NCBI RefSeq assembly: GCF_036227225.1
Contig: NZ_CP109444.1
Location: 7,421,501-7,485,500 of the forward strand
Length of the DNA stretch: 64,000 nucleotides
From: Streptomyces sp. NBC_01478
GTDB taxonomy: Bacteria; Actinomycetota; Actinomycetes; Streptomycetales; Streptomycetaceae
Direction of reading: 5' to 3'
How positions within the stretch are numbered: the first letter of the stretch is position 1; the number at the start of each line of letters is the position of its first letter. The position numbers were made by a program, and so were the translations under genes. Positions 23,623 through 31,815 of the stretch are shown here, one piece after another. The notes beneath the pieces were generated by a model. It saw nothing but the letters and a program-made list of their open reading frames with translations, made no database searches and was not told where the DNA came from.

Positions 23623-24039
23623 TCACGCACCGTCGAGCAGCGACGCGAGCCCCCGGTCCAGCGACGGCCCCAGGGCCTCCCGGCCCGGTTCGGTCACCCG
23701 GTACGTGCGGCGCAGGAAGTGGTGCAGCGCGACCGTGTCGAAGCGGATCATCGCGATGCCCTCCGCCGAGTGGAACTCGACGGCCGTGTGGGCGGGGCCG
23801 TACGGCCTGATGTGCACGTTGCCCATCCCTGCGGGGGTGTCGAGGCCCTCCTCCAGCAGCGCCCGGGCGAAGGTCCACGTCACCTTCTTGCCGTCGAGCG
23901 ATATCCAGGCGGGGAACAGGAGTTGTACGGCGAAGGGGTCACCGGAGGAGTAGCGCAGCGTGACCGTCACGGCCAACTCCTGGTCGTCGTCGGCGAGCAG
24001 GCGGGCGCCGGTGGGCTGTTCCAGGGTGACGGGGCTCAT
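23623..24039 (-). CDS. SsgA-like sporulation/cell-division protein (SALP)
   Basis: 138 aa from the ATG at 24039. It carries the SALP landmarks: LAVTVTLRYSSGDPFAVQLLF, then W(I)SLDGKKVTWTFARALLEEGL, then GNVHIRPYG and the C-terminal IRFDTVALHHFLRRTY. SsgA-like proteins guide septum placement and peptidoglycan remodelling during Streptomyces sporulation (family knowledge). Which paralogue this is cannot be decided here. A GTGAC-N4-GTCAC palindrome about 100 bp upstream, shared with the divergent sigma factor gene, may put it under Crp-like control. Confidence 0.92.
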   Translation of the reverse strand: MSPVTLEQPTGARLLADDDQELAVTVTLRYSSGDPFAVQLLFPAWISLDGKKVTWTFARALLEEGLDTPAGMGNVHIRPYGPAHTAVEFHSAEGIAMIRFDTVALHHFLRRTYRVTEPGREALGPSLDRGLASLLDGA

Positions 24040-24141
24040 GGGCGGTCTCCGATTCAGGGCGGGGCGGCGGCCGTTGTGCCGACACACCCTCCTTGATCAC
24101 CCGGAGGGGCCTTTGATTACGCCGTTGCGCACACCACTTCA

Positions 24142-24157
24142 TGTGACGTGTGTCACC
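24142..24157. promoter_or_regulatory. Crp-like palindrome between the ssgA-like and sigma factor genes
   Basis: GTGACGTGTGTCAC (24143-24156) is a perfect GTGAC-N4-GTCAC palindrome matching the Streptomyces Crp consensus I know. It lies about 104 bp from the SsgA-like start and 92 bp from the sigma factor start. Confidence 0.6.
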
Positions 24158-24172
24158 TTATGGAACGACTGC

Positions 24173-24189
24173 AACTTTAATTGAAAGTT
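24173..24189. promoter_or_regulatory. AT-rich inverted repeat upstream of the sigma factor gene
   Basis: AACTTT-AATTG-AAAGTT is a perfect 6-bp inverted repeat in an AT-rich island, about 60 bp before the sigma factor ATG. It may be an operator or part of the promoter. Confidence 0.45.
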
Positions 24190-24247
24190 TTGCCATCTAG
24201 GGTACAAACCCTTCCCCGCCCCGCCTGGCAACTGGAGCGTTGCTGCC

Positions 24248-25951
24248 ATGAACGACGGTCCCACCGCCGAGTACGCCCGGATCTACGAGGAGCAGCAGCC
24301 GCGCCTCGTCGCCTACGCCCGCTCGCTCACCCGGAACGCCTGGGTCGCCGAAGACCTCGTCGCCGAGGCGCACTTCAGGGTGTGGCGCAGGCTGTCCGCC
24401 GGGCACGAGATCGACAACGTACCGGCGTACCTCATGACCACCGTGAAGCACCTCGCGACCGCCGCGGGGAGCGCCGCACGCGAGACCCCGCTCGATCCGC
24501 AGGTCGGCGAGCGGGTCGGCGCGCAGCAGGCGCACGCCGAGGTCCATGGCGGCGACCCGGCCGAGCAGGTGTCCTCGACAGACCTGCTGGTGCGGGTTCT
24601 TGAGCAGTTGCCCGAGCGGTGGGTGAAGGCGTTGTGGCTGGCCGAGGCGGAGGGTCTGCCGCTGGCGGCGATCGGCCCCCAGCTCGGCACCAAGCAGGGC
24701 GCGACGGCCGTCCTGCTGCACCGCGCGCGCGAAGGCATGCGGCAGGCGTTCCTGCGCGCCCAGACCGGCGCCCCGGACGATCCCGCGTGCCAGGTCCACT
24801 GGGCCCGTATGCCCGCGTACGTGCGCGGCGGCGCCACCGAGCGACAGTCCGAACGGCTCCTCGGCCACGTCGACGCGTGCGACGACTGCCGGGCCCGCCT
24901 CGCGGCCCTGATGCGCGCCAACGACCGGCTGCCCGCGCTCGTGGCACCGGCCCTGCTGGTGTTCGTGCTCGGCGGCGCGGGCAAGTTCCTGCTGGCGTTC
25001 GGCGCGGGGTCCGCGGGCGCGGCCACCGCGGCGGCCGGCGGCCATGGCGGCGGGTTGCTGCACGGCGTACGGCATGCGGCGGTCGGCGCCTCCAAGACGC
25101 AGGTGGCCGCCGCGGTCGGCGCGGCCGTGGCGGGCGCCGTCGCGGTGCTCGTCGTCCTCGGCGGCGGCGACGCCACGGAGGTCCCGGTCGCGAAGGGCCC
25201 GGTCGCCGAAGTCCCGGTCTCCCAGGCCCCGGTGGCGTCCCAGCCACGGACGAGCAAGCCCTCGAAGACACCGGCCGACGGTGACGGTTCCACGACCCCC
25301 GCGCCGGACGGCGGGACAAGTGCCGTGTCCCCGGCCGCACTTGGCGTCACGGGCGGCGGGCCGACCGCCACACCGGTCGGTGGCGGCGGAACACCCGTTC
25401 CTACGGCCCCTGTCGAGACACCGCCGGTGACCACGGAGCCGATACCTGCCCCGCCGGTGACCACGGAGCCGATACCCGACCCGCCGGTGACCACGGAGCC
25501 GATACCCGACCCGCCGGTGACCACCGAACCGGTTCCTGTTCCGCCGGTGAAAGTGACGCCGGAGCCGACTCCGACACCGCCGGTGGTCACGGAGCCGGAG
25601 CCGACACCCACGGAGCCGACCTATCCGGAACCGACTCCGACGGAACCGACTCCCACGGAATCGACTCCCGCCGAGCCGACTCCCAGTGAGCCGACCCCGA
25701 CGGAGTCGACCCCCGCGAACCCGGCTCCTGGCGACCCCGTGAAGGAGACTCCGGAGCCGACGACCCCGGAACCCACCACTCCCGAGCCGACCACTCCCGA
25801 GCCCACGACCCCGGAGCCCACGACCCCGTCCGTACCGTCGCCCGAGCCGTCCACCGAAGCCCCGACCCCCGCCGATCCCACGCCTGTTGAGACCCCGCCC
25901 TGTGGCCGGGCGGGCGAGCCGGCGGTCGAGGGGGATCAGCCGATCGCGTAG
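24248..25951 (+). CDS. ECF sigma factor fused to a zinc-finger/membrane anti-sigma-like region and a Pro-rich tail
   Basis: 567 aa. Sigma region 2 spans about residues 15-80 (EDLVAEAHFRVWRRL) and region 4 about 110-168 (LPERWVKALWLAEAEGLPL, then GTKQGATAVLLHRAREGM). A zf-HC2-like anti-sigma motif follows, with C181, H207, C211 and C214 (HVDACDDC). Two hydrophobic segments come next, at about 231-254 and 285-306. The last 250 residues are Pro/Thr/Glu repeats. Sigma and anti-sigma modules in one chain with a membrane anchor match ECF groups with C-terminal extensions such as ECF53 (family knowledge). The protein must stay tethered or be released by proteolysis to act; that is inference. ATG 24248 follows CTGGAGCG. 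The end overlaps the convergent gene by 16 bp. Confidence 0.87.
   Translation: MNDGPTAEYARIYEEQQPRLVAYARSLTRNAWVAEDLVAEAHFRVWRRLSAGHEIDNVPAYLMTTVKHLATAAGSAARETPLDPQVGERVGAQQAHAEVHGGDPAEQVSSTDLLVRVLEQLPERWVKALWLAEAEGLPLAAIGPQLGTKQGATAVLLHRAREGMRQAFLRAQTGAPDDPACQVHWARMPAYVRGGATERQSERLLGHVDACDDCRARLAALMRANDRLPALVAPALLVFVLGGAGKFLLAFGAGSAGAATAAAGGHGGGLLHGVRHAAVGASKTQVAAAVGAAVAGAVAVLVVLGGGDATEVPVAKGPVAEVPVSQAPVASQPRTSKPSKTPADGDGSTTPAPDGGTSAVSPAALGVTGGGPTATPVGGGGTPVPTAPVETPPVTTEPIPAPPVTTEPIPDPPVTTEPIPDPPVTTEPVPVPPVKVTPEPTPTPPVVTEPEPTPTEPTYPEPTPTEPTPTESTPAEPTPSEPTPTESTPANPAPGDPVKETPEPTTPEPTTPEPTTPEPTTPEPTTPSVPSPEPSTEAPTPADPTPVETPPCGRAGEPAVEGDQPIA
25421..25840 (+). repeat. Tandem Pro/Thr/Glu-coding repeats in the sigma factor tail
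   Basis: A 30-bp unit starting CCGCCGGTGACCACGGAGCC (coding PPVTTEPIPD) begins at 25421, 25451, 25481 and, degenerate, 25511 and 25541. Shorter TPEPT/TEPTP-coding repeats fill about 25610-25840. They likely form an extended wall-spanning or spacer segment. In-frame repeat changes are expected between strains. Confidence 0.85.
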
Positions 25952-27524
25952 GCGCGGTAGACCGTCTCGACCGAGGTGCCGCCGGCCGAGTCGGTCACCT
26001 GGGAGCGCAGGGCGACCGCGCCGGAGGCCGGGTTGTGCACGGCGGCCTTCCAGGCGGACCCGGAGCGGGTGACGGAGACGGCCTTCCAGGTCGTGCCGCC
26101 GTCCGAAGACGCCCAGACCTTCAGGGACTTGACCGTCGACTTGGTGAACTTGACGTCGGGGCCCTGGGATCCGCGGCCCGCGCCGACGGTGACCGACGTG
26201 GTGCTGTTCGCCTTCGCCCGGTTGCGGCTGTCGAGGCCGGCGGGCAGGAAGCGGGTCATGAAGACGGGCGCGACCACCGACTTGGCCGGGTCGGCCTTGA
26301 ACCGCCAGTCGAGGGTGACGCGCGACGACAGCATGCCGGACGGGAAGGTGATGCCCGGACGGTAGCGGTGGGCGTCCACGGTCAGCCGGTAGGTGCCGGC
26401 CGAGCGGATGCGGGCGGCGAACGAGGCGTCGGAGGAACCCCAGTTGGTCAGGGTCTGCTTCTTGACGGTGGTGCTCCCCTTGGACAGGACCACCGTCTCC
26501 TTCGTCGGATCGGCGCCCCAGACACCCACGTCGGGGTCGCCGATCAGCGCGTCCGGGATGAAGTTCACGGACTTCTGCCAGACGAAGGGCAGGTAGTGCA
26601 TCGGGCTCCACACCGCCCGCCCGAACGACTGGGTGAAGCTCTGCCCCGCCTTCAGCGTCCTGGTCGCCGGGAAACCACCGCTGACGACATCGCCGTTGTT
26701 CGCGATCACGTCGTCGCGCGGCTGCCAGGTCCCGGGTGTCACATGGACCGTGGTGCTGAACGGCGCGCTGTCGTCGGTGACGTTGGCGTACAGGTCGGTC
26801 GTGCAGTCGTCGACCTTGGGCGCGGCCTGGAGGGCGGTGTCGTTCTGGGTGCCGATCTGCGTCCCGGCGCGCACCGAGAAGCGAGCGTCGCCAGCTTCGA
26901 CCGCTGGAACGAACCGCCGGGCGCGGCCGGGATACCGGTCGTCTTCTTGACCGCGACGTAGCTGTCGTTGCCCGACCACTGCGCCATGTACGCGAACTGG
27001 AGCAGCTTGGAGGAGTTGGGGATCGCGTAGAGGGACCCCGCGTCGTTCCAGCCGCCCGCGCTGTACGCCGAGGGCATGTCCATGTTGGCGGCACACACCT
27101 GTGCGCTGATCCGGGCCGGTCCGGCCACATCGGCCGGCGTGTCCAGCGACACCTTCACGGCCTTGCCCTTACGGGCGTCCAGCGTCACGGACTTGGCCCC
27201 CGACACCGACACGACCTGCGCGCCGATGGTGTCGGTGCCCAGACCGTCCGTGGCGCTCTCGTAGATGTCGGTCATCGCGAGGTACCGGCCCGCCGGCAGA
27301 CTGAGCCGCTTGCCCGACGCGACGGTACGGGTCTCACCGGACGGGACGGCGACGACGGTCACCGTCGTCGCCACCTTGGCGCCGTGCCGCCCCAGCGTGG
27401 TCACGGTCAACGATCCCGACGCCGCCTGCGCGGTGGCGGCGGGTACGAACAGCGGCGCGAGCATGGCCACGCCGACGAAAGCGAACGGTATGCGTCTTGT
27501 ACGTCCGACACGTGCTGCGCTCAT
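25936..27524 (-). pseudogene. Secreted protein gene broken by one frameshift
   Basis: From the ATG at 27524 a Sec signal peptide (ending ATAQAAS) leads into an all-beta region (SGSLTVTTLGRHGAKVATTV, then FAYMAQWSGNDSYVAVKK). Near 26900 the frame changes. The N-terminal frame ends in PGGSFQRSKLATLASR, while the real continuation is read in the next frame as GDARFSVRAGTQIGTQND and runs to RAYAIG at 25936. Adding one G in AAGCTGGCGAC restores KLGDARFSV, so a single-base deletion (or a sequencing error) explains it. The restored product would be about 529 aa, secreted and beta-rich, with a C-terminal TWKAVSVTRSGSAWKAAVHN segment like those of some secreted subtilase-associated proteins. I cannot name the family. 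Confidence 0.75.
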
Positions 27525-27603
27525 GACTACCCCCTAAAGACCCCGTCAGAGGCCCGGACAAAGACCCCGACTCCCCAAAGCCGACTCATGGTAGCCACGC
27601 GCC

Positions 27604-28515
27604 TCACCCGCCACTCATGACCCCCCGGCAAGCCTCCGCGTACGCCCTCACCAGCGGCCTTCCGCCGTCCTCCCGCCGCCACGCCAGGGCGTAACGGCTC
27701 GGCGAAACGCCGTGCACCGGGCGGGTGATGACACCGCCGAGGGTGATCAGGTGGGCGTTGCCCGTGGCCACCAGGCAGATGCCGAGACCGGCGGCCAGCG
27801 CCTCGTACGTCTCCTCCGTGCCCGCGATCTCCGCACCGACGCGCGGTGCCCGGCCGCCACGTTCGTCGAGGGCGAGCCAGTAGTCCCGCAGGGGGCCCGC
27901 GCTGGACGGCAGGGCGAGGAACGGCTCGTCGACGAGGTCCGCGAAGTCGACCTCGGTGCGGGCGGCCAGCGGATGGGACTCCGGGAGCGCGACCAGGCGG
28001 GGTTCCTCGGCGACCACCGTCCAGCCGTAGCGCTCCGGGTCGGGCAGCGGCAGCCAGACGAAGGCGACGTCCGTGTCCCCGTCCGCGAGACCGGCCGTCG
28101 GATCGTCCCAGCTCACCTGCCGCAGCCGTACGACCGCCTCCGGGCGCGCGGCCGTGAAGCGGGAGCGGATCGCGGGCAGCAGGCCGCCCCGGCCCGGGCT
28201 GGTGCTCATGCCGACCACCAGGGTGCCGCGCTCGGCCGCACCGACCTCCGCCAGCGCGGACGCGCCCTCCGCCCAGACCGCCAACACCCGCTCCGCGTAC
28301 GGCAGGAGGGCCGCACCGGCCGCGGTGAGCGCGACGCCCTGCCGGTCGCGGCGGAACAGTTCGGTGCCCAACTGCCGCTCCAGCGCCCGGATCTGCTTGC
28401 TCAGCGCGGGCTGCGACACGTACAACCGCTCGGCCGCGCGCGTGAAGTGCAGCTCCTCGGCGACCGCGACGAAGTAGCGCAGGTCCCGCACATGGACGTC
28501 CGTCGTCATAGCCAT
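27604..28515 (-). CDS. LysR-family transcriptional regulator
   Basis: 303 aa (or 301 from ATG 28509). The N-terminal helix-turn-helix is textbook LysR: DLRYFVAVAEELHFTRAAER, then LYVSQPALSKQIRALERQLG. The effector domain (residues 90-290) begins GTLVVGMSTSPGRGGLLPAI and has the ordinary two-lobed substrate-binding pattern. It diverges from the SDR gene at 28606 with a 90-bp gap, the common arrangement in which the LysR protein controls the neighbour and itself. The effector is unknown. Confidence 0.93.
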   Translation of the reverse strand: MAMTTDVHVRDLRYFVAVAEELHFTRAAERLYVSQPALSKQIRALERQLGTELFRRDRQGVALTAAGAALLPYAERVLAVWAEGASALAEVGAAERGTLVVGMSTSPGRGGLLPAIRSRFTAARPEAVVRLRQVSWDDPTAGLADGDTDVAFVWLPLPDPERYGWTVVAEEPRLVALPESHPLAARTEVDFADLVDEPFLALPSSAGPLRDYWLALDERGGRAPRVGAEIAGTEETYEALAAGLGICLVATGNAHLITLGGVITRPVHGVSPSRYALAWRREDGGRPLVRAYAEACRGVMSGG

Positions 28516-28605
28516 CGGTTATGAGCTTAGGTCTTGGACGGGTCGTCGGGGGCGGGAGCAGGCTGGTCCGCAGATGGGCACCACGGGATTCCAAGGGGAG
28601 ACGTC

Positions 28606-29436
28606 ATGAACAAGGTGTGGCTGGTGACCGGCGCGAGCAGCGGGTTCGGGCGGGCGATCGTCGAGGCCGCGCTCGCCGCCGGTGACGTGGTCGTGGGCGC
28701 GGCGCGGCGGACCGAGGGGCTGGACGACCTGGTGGCCGCCCACCCCGACCAGATGGAGGCGCTGCGCCTGGACGTCACCGACACGGCGGCGGGGGAGGCG
28801 GCCGTACGGGACGTGGTGGCGCGGCACGGGCGGATCGACGTCCTGGTCAACAACGCGGGCCGTACGCACGTCGGGGCCTTCGAGGAGACCACCGAGCAGG
28901 AGCTGCGGGACCTCTTCGACCTGCATGTCTTCGGGCCGGCGGCCCTCACGCGCGCGGTGCTGCCGTCCATGCGCGAGCGGCGGTCCGGGGCGGTCGTCCA
29001 GATGAGCAGCATGGGCGGGCAGATGTCCTTCGCGGGCTTCTCGGCGTACAGCGGAACGAAGTTCGCCCTGGAGGGACTGTCCGAGGGGCTCGCGGACGAG
29101 GTCGCCGAGTACGGCGTCAAGGTGCTGATCGTCGAGCCGGGCGCCTTCCGGACCTCCCTCTTCGACACGAGCCGGGCCGGGGTCAGCGCCGACAGCGGTG
29201 TGTACGCCAAGGTGACCGAGACCCGTGGTTTCGTCTCCGGCGGCGACGGCACCCAGGCCGGCGACCCCGCGAAGGCGGCGGCCCTCGTCCTCGCCGCCCT
29301 CGACGCCGAGGAGACCCCGCTGCACCTGCCGCTGGGCGACGACGCCGTGGACGCCGTCCTCGGCCATCTCGACGAGGTGCGCGGCGACATCGCGGCCTGG
29401 GAGAAGCGGACCCGGGCGACGGGCTTCGACGCCTGA
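28606..29436 (+). CDS. Classical SDR oxidoreductase
   Basis: 276 aa from ATG 28606 (AAGGGGAG ribosome-binding sequence). Rossmann motif TGASSGFG lies at residues 8-15, the NNAG motif at about 84, catalytic Ser in VQMSSMGG, and YSGTK gives the Tyr and Lys of the tetrad. All key residues are present, in contrast to the SDR at 12344. Its divergence from a LysR gene suggests induction by a small molecule. The substrate is unknown. Confidence 0.93.
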   Translation: MNKVWLVTGASSGFGRAIVEAALAAGDVVVGAARRTEGLDDLVAAHPDQMEALRLDVTDTAAGEAAVRDVVARHGRIDVLVNNAGRTHVGAFEETTEQELRDLFDLHVFGPAALTRAVLPSMRERRSGAVVQMSSMGGQMSFAGFSAYSGTKFALEGLSEGLADEVAEYGVKVLIVEPGAFRTSLFDTSRAGVSADSGVYAKVTETRGFVSGGDGTQAGDPAKAAALVLAALDAEETPLHLPLGDDAVDAVLGHLDEVRGDIAAWEKRTRATGFDA

Positions 29437-29546
29437 CGGCGGGCCGGGAACCCCGGCCCGCCCGCGTCCGTCCCGGTTGTCAGAGGCGCGTGCCACGATG
29501 GACGCACTGGGAGACGACCGGGCGGCAACGGACAGCGGGGGGTGAC

Positions 29547-31787
29547 ATGGAGGGCGAGGTTCCGCGGGCGGGCGGCAAGGTCAGGGAGCTGTGCGCGGAG
29601 GGCACGCGGTGGTACGACATGGCGCGCGCCCTGCGTGCCGACCACACCCGCGCCCTCGACGCCGTCCGCTCCGCGCTGGAGCCACTGCGGGCCGAACTCG
29701 TCGCCCAGGAGCTGGAGTTCATCCCGGTCGCCCGCCTGAAGGACGTCACCGAGGGGCGGCTGCGGCTCGGCGCCGTGGAGGCGGCGGGACTGACCTCCGT
29801 GCGCGCGGTGCACGAGGCGAGCCGGTACGAACTGCGGCAACTGCCCGGGGTGGGACAGCAGACCGCCGACCGCGCCCTCGCGGCGGCCCGGCAGATCGCG
29901 CGGGCCGTCGGGGAGACCGTCTCCGTGCGGATCGACGTCGACCACCCCGAGCCTCGCACCACCGCACTGGTCATCGCGTTGCAACGGCTCGTCGAGGCGG
30001 GCCCCGAGCTGCGCCGCGCCCTGGACGCCGCGACCCGGCTCGACGAGCGGCTCGGCGCGCTGCTGCCGGTGGCCCGGCCCGCCAGCAGCAGGCTGTTGCT
30101 GGCGCTCGCCGGCCGCCGCCGGCGGGAGGCCGCGCTCGCCGCAGTCGCCGAACTCCATGAGCTGGTCGCCGACGCGGCTGCCAGGGACGTACGGCTGCTG
30201 ATCGCGCAGGCCTCCACCGACCTGCTGCGGCCGCCGGTCTCCGACATCGAGGCGTGGGTCGACTTCGAGCTGCGGTCCGCGGAGTACTACAGCCAGCTCG
30301 CCGAGGTCGACGGGCAGCAGCCGGACCTCGCGGCGAGCGAGGGCTTCCTGCCGGCCGAGCTGGCCGAGCGCGTGCACGCCCAGCCGCTGGACGACACGCA
30401 CCGCCGGGTCTCGCTGCGGGGGTACCAGTCGTTCGGTGCCCGTTTCGCCCTGGCCCAGCGGCGGGTCGTCCTCGGGGACGAGATGGGACTCGGCAAGACC
30501 GTGCAGGCCATCGCCGCACTCGCCCATCTCGCGGCCGAGGGACACAGCCACTTCCTGGTGGTCTGCCCGGCCAGCGTGCTGATCAACTGGACCCGGGAGA
30601 TCGGCGCCCGCAGCACCCTGCGCGTACTGCGCGTGCACGGCCCTGACCGGCAGGACGCCTACGGGGAGTGGAGCGAGCGCGGCGGAGTCGCGATCACCAC
30701 CTTCGACACGCTGCACACCCTCCCCACGCCGGTCGAGCGGTCGGCGAAGCGCCGGAAGACCAAGGGGGACGCGCCGACCGGCCCCACCCCGGCCATGCTC
30801 GTCGTGGACGAGGCCCACTACGTGAAGAACCCGGACACCCGCCGCACGAAGTCGGTCGCCCTGTGGACCGAGCGCTGCGACCGCGTCCTGTTCCTGACCG
30901 GCACCCCGATGGAGAACCACGTCGACGAGTTCCGCACCCTCGTCCGCCACCTCCGCCCCGACCTGCTGCCGACCGTACGCAACGGCACCGCGGCGGCCGG
31001 ACCGCAGGCCTTCCGCCAGTCCGTCGCCCCGGCCTATCTCCGCCGCAACCAGGAGGACGTGCTCACCGAACTGCCCGCCCTGGTCCAGGTCGACGAGTGG
31101 GTGGAGCTCGGCGTCGCCGACCGCGAGGCCTACGACCGCGCGGTCGGCGACGGCAACTTCATGGCGATGCGCCGGGCCGCCTACGCCGACGCCGAGAAGT
31201 CCGCGAAACTCCAGCGCCTGCGGGAGCTGGTCGCCGAGGCCGCGGACAACGGCGTGAAGGTGGTGGTCTTCTCGTACTTCAGGGACGTCCTCGCGGCGGT
31301 GGAGCAGGCGCTCGAACGGCCCCTGGAGAAGCCTGAGAAGCGCGCGAAGCGAGTCTTCGGGCCCATCTCCGGAAGCGTTCCGGCGGCCCGCCGACAGCAA
31401 CTGGTCGACGACTTCACCCAGGCCCCCGGCCACGCCGTACTGCTCTCGCAGATCGAGGCGGGCGGGATCGGCCTCAACCTCCAGGCCGCCTCCCTGGTCG
31501 TCCTCTGCGAGCCCCAGGTCAAGCCGACGGTGGAGCACCAGGCCGTGGCCCGCGTCCACCGCATGGGCCAGATACGCACGGTCCAGGTGCACCGCATGCT
31601 CGCCGCCGACAGCGTGGACGACCGGCTCCTGACCATCCTGAAGAACAAGGACCGCCTCTTCGACAGGTTCGCCCGGCGCAGCGCCCTGGCGGACGCCACC
31701 CCGGACGCGATCGACATATCCGACGCGACGCTGGCCCGCCGCATCGTGGAGGAGGAGCAGCGGCGACTGGCGGCGGAGGTCAACTGA
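29547..31787 (+). CDS. SNF2/Rad54-type DEAD-like helicase with N-terminal helix-hairpin-helix
   Basis: 746 aa from ATG 29547 after a G-rich ribosome-binding sequence. The N-terminal 290 residues are helical and include an HhH-like DNA-binding motif (ELRQLPGVGQQTADRAL, about residues 96-112). The SNF2 core follows: GDEMGLGKTVQAIAAL, VVCPASVLINW, VVDEAHYVKNP, FLTGTPMENHVDEF. In the second lobe are QIEAGGIGLNLQAAS and VARVHRMGQIRTVQVHRML. It is a DNA translocase that remodels protein-DNA complexes. It stands alone, without methylase or nuclease partners, so a repair or chromosome role is more likely than a defence operon. The ATPase core is certain. Confidence 0.93.
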   Translation: MEGEVPRAGGKVRELCAEGTRWYDMARALRADHTRALDAVRSALEPLRAELVAQELEFIPVARLKDVTEGRLRLGAVEAAGLTSVRAVHEASRYELRQLPGVGQQTADRALAAARQIARAVGETVSVRIDVDHPEPRTTALVIALQRLVEAGPELRRALDAATRLDERLGALLPVARPASSRLLLALAGRRRREAALAAVAELHELVADAAARDVRLLIAQASTDLLRPPVSDIEAWVDFELRSAEYYSQLAEVDGQQPDLAASEGFLPAELAERVHAQPLDDTHRRVSLRGYQSFGARFALAQRRVVLGDEMGLGKTVQAIAALAHLAAEGHSHFLVVCPASVLINWTREIGARSTLRVLRVHGPDRQDAYGEWSERGGVAITTFDTLHTLPTPVERSAKRRKTKGDAPTGPTPAMLVVDEAHYVKNPDTRRTKSVALWTERCDRVLFLTGTPMENHVDEFRTLVRHLRPDLLPTVRNGTAAAGPQAFRQSVAPAYLRRNQEDVLTELPALVQVDEWVELGVADREAYDRAVGDGNFMAMRRAAYADAEKSAKLQRLRELVAEAADNGVKVVVFSYFRDVLAAVEQALERPLEKPEKRAKRVFGPISGSVPAARRQQLVDDFTQAPGHAVLLSQIEAGGIGLNLQAASLVVLCEPQVKPTVEHQAVARVHRMGQIRTVQVHRMLAADSVDDRLLTILKNKDRLFDRFARRSALADATPDAIDISDATLARRIVEEEQRRLAAEVN

Positions 31788-31815
31788 CCCTGTCCCCAGG
31801 GGTGTTCGGCCGCCG

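Noticed and set aside
25421..25840. Regularly spaced repeats that could suggest a CRISPR-like array
   Set aside because: The units are contiguous without unique spacers, are in frame and code Pro/Thr/Glu repeats of the sigma factor tail.
29547..31787. SNF2 helicase as part of a DISARM-like defence system
   Set aside because: No methylase, DUF1998 or PLD nuclease gene is next to it; the neighbours are an SDR gene and the GH65 gene.
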